From NCBI GenBank assembly GCA_964354255.1, contig CAYGYX010000051.1, forward strand, positions 1 to 14,426: 14,426 nt of DNA. The letters are read 5' to 3'. How positions within the stretch are numbered: the first letter of the stretch is position 1; each line of letters begins with the position of its first letter. Positions 7,142 through 14,426 of this stretch are shown here, piece by piece. The stretch is from VGBK01 sp964354255 (GTDB lineage: Bacteria; Actinomycetota; Acidimicrobiia; Spongiisociales; UBA11373). A model generated the notes under the pieces. The model was not told the origin of the DNA. It was given only the letters and a program-made list of their open reading frames with translations, and searched no databases. Both the position numbers and the translations under genes were made by a program.

Positions 7142-8113
7142 TCACGCTAGCCGCCGTAGCACCGCTCCCAGGCGGGCCGCGTCGTGTTGCGGCCAGGGGG
7201 CGGAGGGGTCGGCCAGGCTGCCGGTCTCCAACCGCGTCCCGAGCGATTCGATCTGGCCCCGCTCGGCCACCACCGCCTCGACCGTCGGGGGAATGGGGAA
7301 GGGGGCGTCGTTGGCCACCACCACGTCGGGCAAGCGCAGGCCCGTAACGCGGCAGAGGGCCGCCAGATGGTCGGCGGCATCCATGCCGAGGGTCTCCCCA
7401 TCCTGGGTGCTCAAGTTGCTCACGTAGACCAATTGCGCCTCGGAGGCATTCACCGCCGCCGTCATGCCGGGCACGAGCAGCGCCGCCGCCAGCGACGTGA
7501 ACAGGCTGCCCGGGCCGATCACGATCTGGTCGGCGCCAGCCAGGGCCTCCAAGGCCGAGGCCGATGCCGCCGCCTCCGGGGGCAGCACCTCCAACTCGCT
7601 GAGCCGACCCCGGGCCACGGCGATGGCCACCTGGCCGCGCACCTCGGTCCCGTCGATCACCGCCCGGAGGCTCAGCGCCACCGGCGCCGCCGGCACCACC
7701 CTGCCGCGGGCGCCCAGCAGGCGACCCACCGTGGCCAGGGCCTCCTCCAGCCCACCCCCTAGCCCGGCGAGGGCGGCGAGCACCAGGTTGCCCAGGGAGT
7801 GCCCGGCCACGTCGCCGGCAGGAAAGCGGTGGCAGACGACGTCGCGCCAGGGCGAGGGCTCCGGGCTGAGGGCGAGCAGGGCTCGGCGGCAATCCCCCGG
7901 CGGCGGCACCCCGAGGGCGGGGGCGAGGCGTCCCGACGACCCGCCGTCGTCGGCCACGCTGACCACCGCGGTGATTTCCCCTGCGTAGCCCTGGACGGCG
8001 AGCAGCGCCTGGGCCAGGCCATGCCCTCCACCCAGGGCAACCACCTTCTTTCCCTGGCGACCGGGGTCGAGCTCCTCCAATGTCGGCTCGGCGAGGAGAT
8101 CGATGCTCGTCAT
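7142..8113 (-). CDS. yvcK: Gluconeogenesis factor YvcK/CuvA family (UDP-sugar-binding regulator)
   Basis: A 323-residue protein of the YvcK/CofD-like family. Seen are the N-terminal nucleotide-binding LGGGHGL (27-33), SVADDGGSSGRL, the GDCRRAL segment, GHSLGNL, the IGPGSLFTSL loop, and the NLSTQDGET motif. In Bacillus and mycobacteria relatives bind UDP-GlcNAc-type sugars and are needed for growth on gluconeogenic carbon and for cell-wall and peptidoglycan synthesis. They are not known to be CofD-like transferases. The ATG at 8113 overlaps the rapZ stop as ATGA and lacks a clear ribosome site, so translation is probably by reinitiation. The usual next gene in actinobacteria, whiA, is missing; pgk follows directly. 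An alternative in-frame start further upstream would lie within rapZ and is not supported. Confidence 0.93.
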   Translation of the reverse strand: MTSIDLLAEPTLEELDPGRQGKKVVALGGGHGLAQALLAVQGYAGEITAVVSVADDGGSSGRLAPALGVPPPGDCRRALLALSPEPSPWRDVVCHRFPAGDVAGHSLGNLVLAALAGLGGGLEEALATVGRLLGARGRVVPAAPVALSLRAVIDGTEVRGQVAIAVARGRLSELEVLPPEAAASASALEALAGADQIVIGPGSLFTSLAAALLVPGMTAAVNASEAQLVYVSNLSTQDGETLGMDAADHLAALCRVTGLRLPDVVVANDAPFPIPPTVEAVVAERGQIESLGTRLETGSLADPSAPWPQHDAARLGAVLRRLA

Positions 8114-8976
8114 CGCTCGGCATCCCGGTGGCGCACCGAGGCCTCGACTTCGTGCTCGTCCAGCCAGCGGCCCAGTTCCTCGGCCACCACCACGGAGCGG
8201 TGACGGCCACCCGTGCACCCCACCCCGATGGTGAGGTACGACTTCCCCTCCGCCTCGTAGCGGGGCAGCAGGAACTCGAGCAGCGCCTCGGCCCGCCGCA
8301 GGAACTCGGCGGTGTCGGGATGCGACATCACCTGGTGGCGCACCGGCTCGTCGAGGCCGGTGAGGGGGCGCAGCGCCGCCACCCAGTGCGGGTTGGGCAG
8401 GAAGCGGACGTCGAACAGGAGGTCGACCACTCGGGGGATTCCGTGCTTGAAGCCGAATGAGGTCACGGTCACCCGGAGCGGGCGCCGGGGCCGCTCGCCG
8501 GCGAAGATCTCGCCCAGCGCCTGTCTCAAATCGTGCACCGAGCGGTCGGTAGTGTCGACCACTACGTCGGCCTTCCCCCGCAGGTCCTGGAGGGCGGCGC
8601 GCTCCAGGGCGATCGATTCGCTGAGGGTCGGGGCCTCAACGGGATGGGGGCGGCGGCTCTCCTCGAACCGCTTGGTGAGCACCTCATCGTCGGCGTCCAG
8701 GAACAGCAAAGTGGTGGGGACCCCATCGGTCGCGAGGGCGAGCAGCACCTGTTCCAGGGCTTCGAAGGAGAGTCCGCCCCGGGTGTCCACTGCCACTGCC
8801 AGGCGGCGCCGACGCGGGTCGCCGGCCAGGTCGGCCTGCTCCACCACCCGGGCGATGAGGTTGGCCGGCAAGTTGTCCACGACGAAGAAGCCGAGGTCTT
8901 CCAGGGCCTTGCCGGCCAGGGATCGGCCCGCCCCCGACATGCCGGTGATCACCACGAGTTGCGGCCGCTCAGGCAC
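8110..8976 (-). CDS. rapZ: RNase adapter RapZ / YvcJ family nucleotide-binding protein
   Basis: A 288-residue P-loop ATP/GTPase. Walker A is GMSGAGRS (12-19), with the Arg in place of Lys that is common in this family. VVDNLPANL follows, then VVVDTTDRS as a Walker B-like stretch. The C-terminal domain has SFGFKHGIP, DVRFLPNPHW and IGVGCTGGRHRSV. In E. coli RapZ guides RNase E to the small RNA GlmZ and so controls amino-sugar synthesis; in Bacillus YvcJ is a nucleotide hydrolase linked to competence. The actinobacterial role is less certain. The GTG at 8976 is chosen because GAGGAGG lies six bases upstream, whereas an ATG at 8982 would abut it directly. It overlaps the uvrC stop by 8 bp and the next gene, yvcK, by 4 bp. 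Confidence 0.95.
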   Translation of the reverse strand: MPERPQLVVITGMSGAGRSLAGKALEDLGFFVVDNLPANLIARVVEQADLAGDPRRRRLAVAVDTRGGLSFEALEQVLLALATDGVPTTLLFLDADDEVLTKRFEESRRPHPVEAPTLSESIALERAALQDLRGKADVVVDTTDRSVHDLRQALGEIFAGERPRRPLRVTVTSFGFKHGIPRVVDLLFDVRFLPNPHWVAALRPLTGLDEPVRHQVMSHPDTAEFLRRAEALLEFLLPRYEAEGKSYLTIGVGCTGGRHRSVVVAEELGRWLDEHEVEASVRHRDAER

Positions 8977-10840
8977 CCTCATCCTCCTCAAGGTCGTCTT
9001 GCGCTCCGGGGAGACGGGCATGGAGAGCGGTATGCACGGCCGCCGCCACTCCTGCCGGGACCACCCGGGCCAGCTCCTCCACTTTGGCTTCCCTCATTCT
9101 CGCCATCGACCCGAACTTCCGCAGCAGCGCCTTGCGGCGTGTCGGCCCCACCCCGGGAACGGCGTCGAGCACCGAGCTCACCATGCGCCGTCCCCGCAGC
9201 TTGCGATGGTGGCCGACGGCGAAGCGGTGGGCCTCATCGCGTACCTGCTGCAGCAGGTAGAGGGCCTCCTCGCCGCGTGGGATGCGCACCGGCTCCGGCC
9301 CGCCGGGGAGGTACACCTCCTCCATCCGCTTGGCCAGGCCCGCCACCGGGATGGTCAGCCCCAGGTCGCCCACCACCTGCATGGCCCGGGACACCTGCCC
9401 CGCCCCTCCGTCCACGAGGAGCAGCGACGGCGGATAGGCGAAGCGGCCCCGCTCCTCGACCGGCTGCTCCCGCTCCCGAAGGTAGGCGGTGAGGCGACGG
9501 CGCAGCACCTCCTCCATGGCGGCCAAGTCGTCCTGTCCGGCGACGCCGCGCACCCGGAAGTGCCGGTACTGGTTGCGCCGCACCAGCCCGTCCTCCATGA
9601 CCACCATGGAACCCACGGTGTCCCGCCCCTGAATGGTGGAGATGTCGTAGGCCTCGATGCGCAGCGGCGGCTCGGGCAGGCCCAGGGCGTCCTGGAGGCT
9701 GCGCAGCGCCCGCGCCCGGGCGTTGTGGTCGCCGTGGCGTTGCAGGCGGTGGCGGGCGAAGACCTCGGCGGCGTTGGCCCGGGCAGTGCCGAGGAGTCGT
9801 CGCTTTGGCCCCCGCTGCGGCACCCGCAGCGACACCCGGCCTCCCCTCCGGACGGCGAGCCATTCCTCCCAAACGGCCGGATCGTCGGGGACCACCTGGA
9901 CCAGGACCTCCCGAGGCGGGCGGTCGACGCCGTACACCTCCCCCAAGAGGCGCCCCATCAGTTCCGGGGTGGTCACCTCCTCGACCTTGTCGACCACCGT
10001 GGCGAGCCGGCCGATGACCCTTCCCCGGCGCACCGTGAGCACCACCAGCGCGGCCTCCAGGTCGTCCTCCTCGATGGCGAAGAGGTCGAAGTCCTCCTTG
10101 CGCAGGGTCGCCACCTCCTGGCGGGCGAGGGCCTTCTCCACCGAGGCCACCTGGTCGCGCACTCGTGCCGCCCGCTCGTACTCCAGGGTCTCCGCTGCCG
10201 CCTCCATGTCCGCCCGCAGCCGGGCGAGGATCGCCTCGCTGTCCCCGGCCAGGAAGGCGGCCAGGCCGTCGACGTGAGCGCCGTAGTCCCCGGGCTCCAC
10301 CTCCCCGATGCAGGGGCCGCAGCAGCGCTCGATGTGGAAGAGGAGGCAGGGCCGCCCTTCGGCCCGGGCCCGACGGAAGCGGGTGTTGGCACAGGTCCGC
10401 ACCGGGAAGGTACGCAGCAACAGGTCGAGGGTCTGGCGGATGGCGTAGGCGTTGGCGTAGGGGCCGAAGTACTGGGTGTCGCCGCGCCGCTTGCCTCGCA
10501 TGACGGTGGCCCGCGGCCACTCCTCACCCCGGGTGATCGCCAGGTAGGGGTAGGACTTGTCGTCGCGCAGCCGGATGTTGAAGCGAGGCCGGTGCTCCTT
10601 GATCAGGTTGTACTCCATCATCAAGGCGGCCACCTCGCCGTCGGTGACGATCCACTCCACCGAGTCGGCGCCCTCGACCATGGCCCGGGTGCGGGCGGGG
10701 AGGTCCCGAGCGAAGTAGGCGGGCAGGCGCTTGCGCAGCGACCTGGCCTTGCCCACGTAGAGGACCTCGCCGTGCCGGTCGCGGAAGAGGTAGGCCCCGG
10801 GCCGGTCGGGGATCTCGGATGCCGGGGGACGGCGCTCCAT
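8969..10840 (-). CDS. uvrC: Excinuclease ABC subunit C
   Basis: A 623-residue nuclease that makes both incisions beside UvrB-marked lesions. Domain order is typical. The GIY-YIG domain spans about 10-90, with PGAYLF, LYVGKA and the metal-binding Glu76 in LMMEYNLIK. A Cys-rich segment lies at 150-177 (four cysteines, CANT and CCGPC). The UVR helical motif that binds UvrB is at about 205-240. The RNase H-like nuclease has D399 in YDIS, D438 in the motif GQDDLAAM, D477 in LLVDGG and H538 in RDEAHRF, so the full DDDH set is present. Two helix-hairpin-helix motifs (about 556-605) end the protein. The ATG at 10840 gives the family start. No Shine-Dalgarno is visible before it, while a TACCCT box ends eight bases upstream, so it may be made from a leaderless mRNA. 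rapZ overlaps the end. Confidence 0.97.
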   Translation of the reverse strand: MERRPPASEIPDRPGAYLFRDRHGEVLYVGKARSLRKRLPAYFARDLPARTRAMVEGADSVEWIVTDGEVAALMMEYNLIKEHRPRFNIRLRDDKSYPYLAITRGEEWPRATVMRGKRRGDTQYFGPYANAYAIRQTLDLLLRTFPVRTCANTRFRRARAEGRPCLLFHIERCCGPCIGEVEPGDYGAHVDGLAAFLAGDSEAILARLRADMEAAAETLEYERAARVRDQVASVEKALARQEVATLRKEDFDLFAIEEDDLEAALVVLTVRRGRVIGRLATVVDKVEEVTTPELMGRLLGEVYGVDRPPREVLVQVVPDDPAVWEEWLAVRRGGRVSLRVPQRGPKRRLLGTARANAAEVFARHRLQRHGDHNARARALRSLQDALGLPEPPLRIEAYDISTIQGRDTVGSMVVMEDGLVRRNQYRHFRVRGVAGQDDLAAMEEVLRRRLTAYLREREQPVEERGRFAYPPSLLLVDGGAGQVSRAMQVVGDLGLTIPVAGLAKRMEEVYLPGGPEPVRIPRGEEALYLLQQVRDEAHRFAVGHHRKLRGRRMVSSVLDAVPGVGPTRRKALLRKFGSMARMREAKVEELARVVPAGVAAAVHTALHARLPGAQDDLEEDEGA

Positions 10841-10848
10841 CAGACCGC

Positions 10849-10854
10849 AGGGTA
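10849..10854 (-). promoter_or_regulatory. Candidate -10 box for leaderless uvrC transcription
   Basis: On the minus strand, TACCCT fits the TANNNT -10 pattern of actinobacterial promoters and ends eight bases before the uvrC ATG. Transcription would thus start at or next to the start codon. uvrC lacks a Shine-Dalgarno, which agrees with leaderless expression. There is no TTGACA-like -35 sequence at the expected distance, so this is tentative. Confidence 0.3.
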
Positions 10855-10857
10855 CCG

Positions 10858-10879
10858 CCCGGGCGCGGCCATGCCCGGG
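10858..10879. repeat. Inverted repeat in the gap between methyltransferase and uvrC
   Basis: A perfect 7-bp GC stem (10858-10864 with 10873-10879) encloses an eight-base loop. It lies 30 bases after the methyltransferase stop and 18 bases before uvrC. The 68-bp gap is the longest in the repair part of the run. No T tract follows, so the function may be partial termination, mRNA stability or none. Confidence 0.4.
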
Positions 10880-10908
10880 ACCGACCCCGGACCGGCCCCG
10901 GCCGGCCG

Positions 10909-11616
10909 TTAGCGGCGCACCCAGCGGGCGGCCAGCAGGCGGGGTATCTGCCGCTGGGCGGCCAGCAGCGGATCCTCGGCCGCCTGCCGCTCCCCCACCC
11001 CGTGCTCCACGAGGCGCTCGAGGCACCAGCCGGCCGTGGCGGCCGCGCTGAGCAGCACGCCCAGCGAGCGATGATGGAACACCACCGACCCCTCGCCGGC
11101 GGGCTCCTCGGAGGACCCCTCCTCCAGGTAGGGGCCCCAGCGCCAGAGCACCTCCCCATCCTCGGGGTCGACCAACGGCCCCGAGCCGGGAGCGGTGTAG
11201 GCGGGATGGTTGGCCACCAGCGCCAGCACCCCGCCGGAACGCACGATGCGCGCCACCTCCATGAAGAGCGGCTCGGCCTCCTCCAGGTGCTCGAGCACCA
11301 GGACTGCGCAGGCCCCATCGAGCGACCCGGCCTGCACCCAGGACAGGTCGGGGAGGCGGCACACCGCCACCGGCCCCGTCGCCGCCGCCCGCCGGGCCAG
11401 GCGCTCGGACAGGTCGCACCCCAGGGCCCGTCCTCCCCGAGCCGCGATGGCCCGCATCACCTCGCCCTCGCCACAGCCCAGTTCCAGGTAGAGGCCGCCG
11501 GGTGCCGGGGCGAGCACTCCCAGGGCGAGGGGGACCACCTCCTCGGCGTACACGGGGTCGGCCGCCACCTCCCCCACCCACCAGTCGGCCACCGCGTCAT
11601 CCCAGGCCCGGCTCAT
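10909..11616 (-). CDS. Class I SAM-dependent methyltransferase, substrate unknown
   Basis: A 235-residue protein of the Methyltransf_11/25 type. The SAM-binding motif I is YLELGCGEGEV at about residues 43-53. An acidic GCDLSERLA follows, then LDGACAVLVLEHLEE (the motif IV region) and the post-motif LFMEVARIVRSGGVLALV with an NHPA end. The N-terminal helical cap contains two adjacent tryptophans (DWWVGE). The C-terminal part, with FHHRSLGVLLSAAATAGW, resembles the tail of small-molecule methyltransferases, but I cannot name a substrate. The ATG at 11616 overlaps the uvrA stop as ATGA and has no good ribosome site, so it is probably translated by coupling to uvrA. It sits between two excision-repair genes, which links its expression to theirs without showing a repair role. 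Confidence 0.87.
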   Translation of the reverse strand: MSRAWDDAVADWWVGEVAADPVYAEEVVPLALGVLAPAPGGLYLELGCGEGEVMRAIAARGGRALGCDLSERLARRAAATGPVAVCRLPDLSWVQAGSLDGACAVLVLEHLEEAEPLFMEVARIVRSGGVLALVANHPAYTAPGSGPLVDPEDGEVLWRWGPYLEEGSSEEPAGEGSVVFHHRSLGVLLSAAATAGWCLERLVEHGVGERQAAEDPLLAAQRQIPRLLAARWVRR

Positions 11617-14426
11617 GGCACCAGGACGTCGCGCAGGAAGCGGCCGGTGTAGCTCCCCGGCACTGCAGCCACCTGTTCGGGCGGACCGGCCGCCACCACC
11701 CGGCCTCCCTCCTCGCCCCCCTCGGGGCCGAGGTCGATGACCCAGTCGGCCGACTTCACCACGTCGAGATTGTGCTCGATGACCACCACCGTGTTGCCGG
11801 CATCCACCAGGCGCTGCAGCACCCCCAGCAGTTTGCGCACGTCCTCGAAGTGCAAGCCGGTGGTCGGCTCGTCGAGGATGTAGAGGGTGCGCCCGGTGGC
11901 CCGCTTCCCCAGCTCCGCCGCCAGCTTGACCCGCTGTGCCTCGCCGCCCGAGAGGGTGGGAGCCGGCTGGCCCAGCGTCACGTAGCCCAGTCCCACGTCG
12001 TAGACGGTCTGCAGGACGCGCCCGATGCCCGGCTGGTTCTCGAAGAAGGCCAGCGCCTCGTTCACCGACATCTCGAGCACATCGGCGATGCTGTGCCCCT
12101 TCCACAGGATCTCCAGCGTCTCGCGGTTGTAGCGACGCCCCTTGCACTGCTCGCAGCGGATGTAGACGTCGGGCAGGAAGTGCATCTCGATGCGGATGGT
12201 GCCGTCCCCCTTGCAGGCCTCGCAGCGGCCGCCGGGCACGTTGAACGAGAACCGCCCCGGCCGATAGCCCCGGGCCCGGGCTTCGGGGGTGGTGGAGAAC
12301 AGCTCCCGCACCCGGTCGAACACCTTGGTGTACGTGGCCGGGTTGGAGCGGGGGGTACGCCCGATGGGCGACTGGTCGATGTCGATGGCCTTGTCGATCT
12401 GCTCCAGGCCTTCGATGCGCCGGTGCCGGCCGGGGAGCTCGCGCGACCGGTAGAGCCCGTAGTGCAGCGCCTTGGAGAGGATCTCCTCCACCAGCGTGCT
12501 CTTGCCACTCCCGGACACCCCGGTCACCGCTACCAGCAGCCCGATGGGGAACTCGACGTCGATGTCCTGGAGGTTGTTCTCGGAGGCGCCCCGCACCCAC
12601 AGGGAGCGTCCGTCCGGCTGCCTCCGCCATTCGGGCACGGCGATGGCCCGCCGCCCCGCCAGGTAGTCGCCGGTGATCGAGGTCTCCTCGGCCACGATCG
12701 CGGCCAGCGGGCCCTCGGCCACAATGCGCCCCCCGTGCTCCCCCGCCCCCGGCCCGATGTCGACGATGTGGTCGCCCGAGCGGATGGTCTCCTCGTCGTG
12801 CTCGACCACGATGACGGTGTTCCCCAGGTCGCGCAGCCGCAGCAGGGTCTCGATCAGGCGCCGGTTGTCGCGCTGGTGCAGGCCGATGGACGGCTCGTCG
12901 AGGATGTAGAGCACCCCGACCAGCCCAGAGCCGATCTGGGTGGCCAGGCGGATACGCTGCCCCTCGCCCCCGGCCAGGGTGGCCGCGCTGCGGGACAGGG
13001 TCAGGTAGTCGAGGCCGACGTCGAGCAAGAAGGCCAGGCGGGCCCGCACCTCCTTGAGCACCGCCGCGCCGATCTTCGCCTGGCGCTCGTCGAGGGGCAC
13101 GCTGTCGAGGAAGTCGTGGGCCCGCCGCAGGGACATGGTCGACAGCTCGTGGATGTTCCGGTCGCCGACCGTGACCGCCAGGGCGGCCGGGTTGAGGCGC
13201 GCCCCCCCGCAGGCCTCGCAGGGGACGAGGCGCATGTATTGCTCGTAGGACTCGCGCGCCCCCTCGCTGTCGGCGTTCTCGTGGCGGCGGGTGAGGGAGG
13301 GCACCAGGCCCTCATAGGTGGTCTGGTAGCGGCGCTGCCGCCCGAACCGGTTCGTGTAGATGACGGTGATCGGCTCGTCGCCCGTGCCGTTCAGGATCAG
13401 GGCGCGCTCCTCGTCGGTCAACTCCCCAAACGGGGTGTCCATGCTGAACCCGAACTGGCGGCCTACCCCTTCCAGGATCCGGAAGTAGTAGGAGGCGCGG
13501 AAGCGCCCCGACCACGGCAGGATCGCCCCCTCGGCCAGGGAGCGGTCCTCGTCGGGGACGGCCAGGTGCCAATCCACTTGGAATCGTGCCCCGATCCCCT
13601 TGCAGGTGGTGCAGGCGCCGTAAGGGCTGTTGAACGAGAAGTTGCGGGGCTGGAGTTCCTCGAACGAGAGACCGCAGTGATCGCAGGCGAAGTGCTGGCT
13701 GAAGGAGAGCGGGGCTCCGTCGGCGATGTCCACCAGCGCCACTCCCTCGGCCAGGCGCAGTGCCGTCTCCAGCGAGTCGGTCAGCCGCCGCTCCATGCCT
13801 TCTTTGCGCACCAGGCGGTCGACGACCACCTCGATGGTGTGCTGGTAGTAGCGATCGAGGCGGATGTCCTCAGCCAAGTCGCGCACCTCCCCGTCGATGC
13901 GGGCCCGGCTGAATCCCTCCCGGCTCAGCTCCCGCAGCATCGCCTCGTACTCCCCCTTCCGCCCGCGCACCACCGGGGCCAGGATCTGGAAGCGCGTTCC
14001 CTCCGGAAGCTCGAGGATGCGGTCCACTATCTGCTGCGGGGTCTGCCGGGACACCACGCGCCCGCACTGCGGGCAGTGCGGCACTCCCGCCCGTGCGTAG
14101 AGGAGGCGGAGGTAGTCGTGGATCTCGGTGACGGTGCCCACCGTCGAGCGCGGGTTGCGGCTGGCCGACTTCTGGTCGATGGAGATGGCCGGGGATAGCC
14201 CCTCGATGAAGTCCACGTCGGGCTTCTCCATCTGGCCGAGGAACTGGCGGGCGTAGGCGGAGAGGCTCTCGACATAGCGGCGCTGCCCCTCGGCGTAGAT
14301 GGTGTCGAAGGCCAGGCTCGACTTGCCGGAGCCGGAGAGCCCGGTGAAGACGATCAGTTGGTTGCGCGGCAACTCCAGGGACACGTTCTTGAGGTTGTGC
14401 TCCCGGGCGCCGCGGATGACGATGGA
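11613..14426 (-). CDS. uvrA: Excinuclease ABC subunit A (5' end just beyond window)
   Basis: The last 937 residues of UvrA, the damage-recognising ATPase of nucleotide-excision repair. The frame is open to the right edge and begins inside the family IRGAREHNLKN motif, so only a few N-terminal residues are missing. An internal GTG at 14384 is not the start. The first Walker A is GLSGSGKS (about 29-36), and zinc-binding CPQC is at about 115 with CDHC and CTTC later. The first ABC signature is LAGGEGQR, slightly off LSGGEAQR. LDEPSIGLHQRDN and CEACGG also lie in the first half. The second half has Walker A GVSGSGKS at about 640, the CEAC and CEQC zinc pair, LSGGEAQR at about 822 and LDEPTTGLHFEDV. 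It is expected to act as a dimer and load UvrB. The stop overlaps the methyltransferase start. Confidence 0.97.
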   Translation of the reverse strand, partial: SIVIRGAREHNLKNVSLELPRNQLIVFTGLSGSGKSSLAFDTIYAEGQRRYVESLSAYARQFLGQMEKPDVDFIEGLSPAISIDQKSASRNPRSTVGTVTEIHDYLRLLYARAGVPHCPQCGRVVSRQTPQQIVDRILELPEGTRFQILAPVVRGRKGEYEAMLRELSREGFSRARIDGEVRDLAEDIRLDRYYQHTIEVVVDRLVRKEGMERRLTDSLETALRLAEGVALVDIADGAPLSFSQHFACDHCGLSFEELQPRNFSFNSPYGACTTCKGIGARFQVDWHLAVPDEDRSLAEGAILPWSGRFRASYYFRILEGVGRQFGFSMDTPFGELTDEERALILNGTGDEPITVIYTNRFGRQRRYQTTYEGLVPSLTRRHENADSEGARESYEQYMRLVPCEACGGARLNPAALAVTVGDRNIHELSTMSLRRAHDFLDSVPLDERQAKIGAAVLKEVRARLAFLLDVGLDYLTLSRSAATLAGGEGQRIRLATQIGSGLVGVLYILDEPSIGLHQRDNRRLIETLLRLRDLGNTVIVVEHDEETIRSGDHIVDIGPGAGEHGGRIVAEGPLAAIVAEETSITGDYLAGRRAIAVPEWRRQPDGRSLWVRGASENNLQDIDVEFPIGLLVAVTGVSGSGKSTLVEEILSKALHYGLYRSRELPGRHRRIEGLEQIDKAIDIDQSPIGRTPRSNPATYTKVFDRVRELFSTTPEARARGYRPGRFSFNVPGGRCEACKGDGTIRIEMHFLPDVYIRCEQCKGRRYNRETLEILWKGHSIADVLEMSVNEALAFFENQPGIGRVLQTVYDVGLGYVTLGQPAPTLSGGEAQRVKLAAELGKRATGRTLYILDEPTTGLHFEDVRKLLGVLQRLVDAGNTVVVIEHNLDVVKSADWVIDLGPEGGEEGGRVVAAGPPEQVAAVPGSYTGRFLRDVLVP

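Noticed and set aside
8312..10912. Plus-strand open frame of 866 codons opposite uvrC and rapZ
   Set aside because: The composition is a shadow of the minus-strand genes, no domain is seen, and it spans several real genes and their overlaps.
10841..11581. Upstream extension of uvrC to 870 residues
   Set aside because: It reads the methyltransferase gene in another frame; UvrC family proteins begin near PGAYLF, as with ATG 10840.
11617..12630. Upstream extension of the methyltransferase to 573 residues
   Set aside because: The extension is an out-of-frame reading of uvrA with low-complexity composition; the ATGA overlap at 11616 is the natural start.
12950..12980. Variant ABC signature LAGGEGQR in the first half of UvrA as a possible defect
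   Set aside because: The Gly-Gly-Glu core and Gln-Arg are intact, and an Ala at this place is familiar from other actinobacterial UvrA proteins as far as I recall.
11502..14198. Long open frame of about 898 codons on the plus strand opposite uvrA
   Set aside because: It has no recognisable motif, is rich in Arg/Gly/His/Pro/Val low-complexity stretches and mirrors a fully convincing uvrA. It is a GC-bias shadow.

Overview
The window is GC-rich DNA, and every gene I can support lies on the minus strand, so the biological order runs from the right end to the left. Gene order (uvrA, uvrC, rapZ, yvcK, pgk, tpiA), frequent GTG/TTG starts, 4-11 bp gene overlaps and lipoproteins with Thr-rich linkers point to an actinobacterium. 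Acidimicrobiia or a related uncultured lineage is my best guess, with moderate confidence.

Right block (14426 to 4342): uvrA (its first few codons lie beyond the right edge), a small SAM-dependent methyltransferase, uvrC, rapZ, yvcK, pgk, tpiA and gpmA. Most junctions are overlapping or very short (ATGA overlaps at uvrA/methyltransferase and rapZ/yvcK, 8 bp at uvrC/rapZ, 11 bp at pgk/tpiA). This looks like one long operon or a set of coupled operons joining nucleotide-excision repair, nucleotide-binding regulators of carbon and cell-wall metabolism, and lower glycolysis. The whiA and gap genes that usually sit between yvcK and pgk in actinobacteria are absent here, and gpmA occupies the place after tpiA where secG is often found.

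Middle (4341 to 4020): a 322-bp intergenic stretch with GC-rich hairpins after gpmA and a plausible promoter for the next operon.

Left block (4019 to 1): a peptide/nickel-type (Opp/Dpp) ABC importer, consisting of a solute-binding lipoprotein, two permeases and the first 86 codons of an ATPase. A strong hairpin between the binding protein and the permeases probably lowers permease expression.

The most unusual feature is the binding protein. Its family N-terminal domain segment is at the C-terminus of the ORF, and the rest of the fold directly follows the signal peptide and Thr-rich linker, so the protein appears to be a circular permutation of the SBP_bac_5 fold. A second oddity is an abrupt change in codon usage at the start of the ATPase gene. 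The rest is conventional housekeeping sequence.
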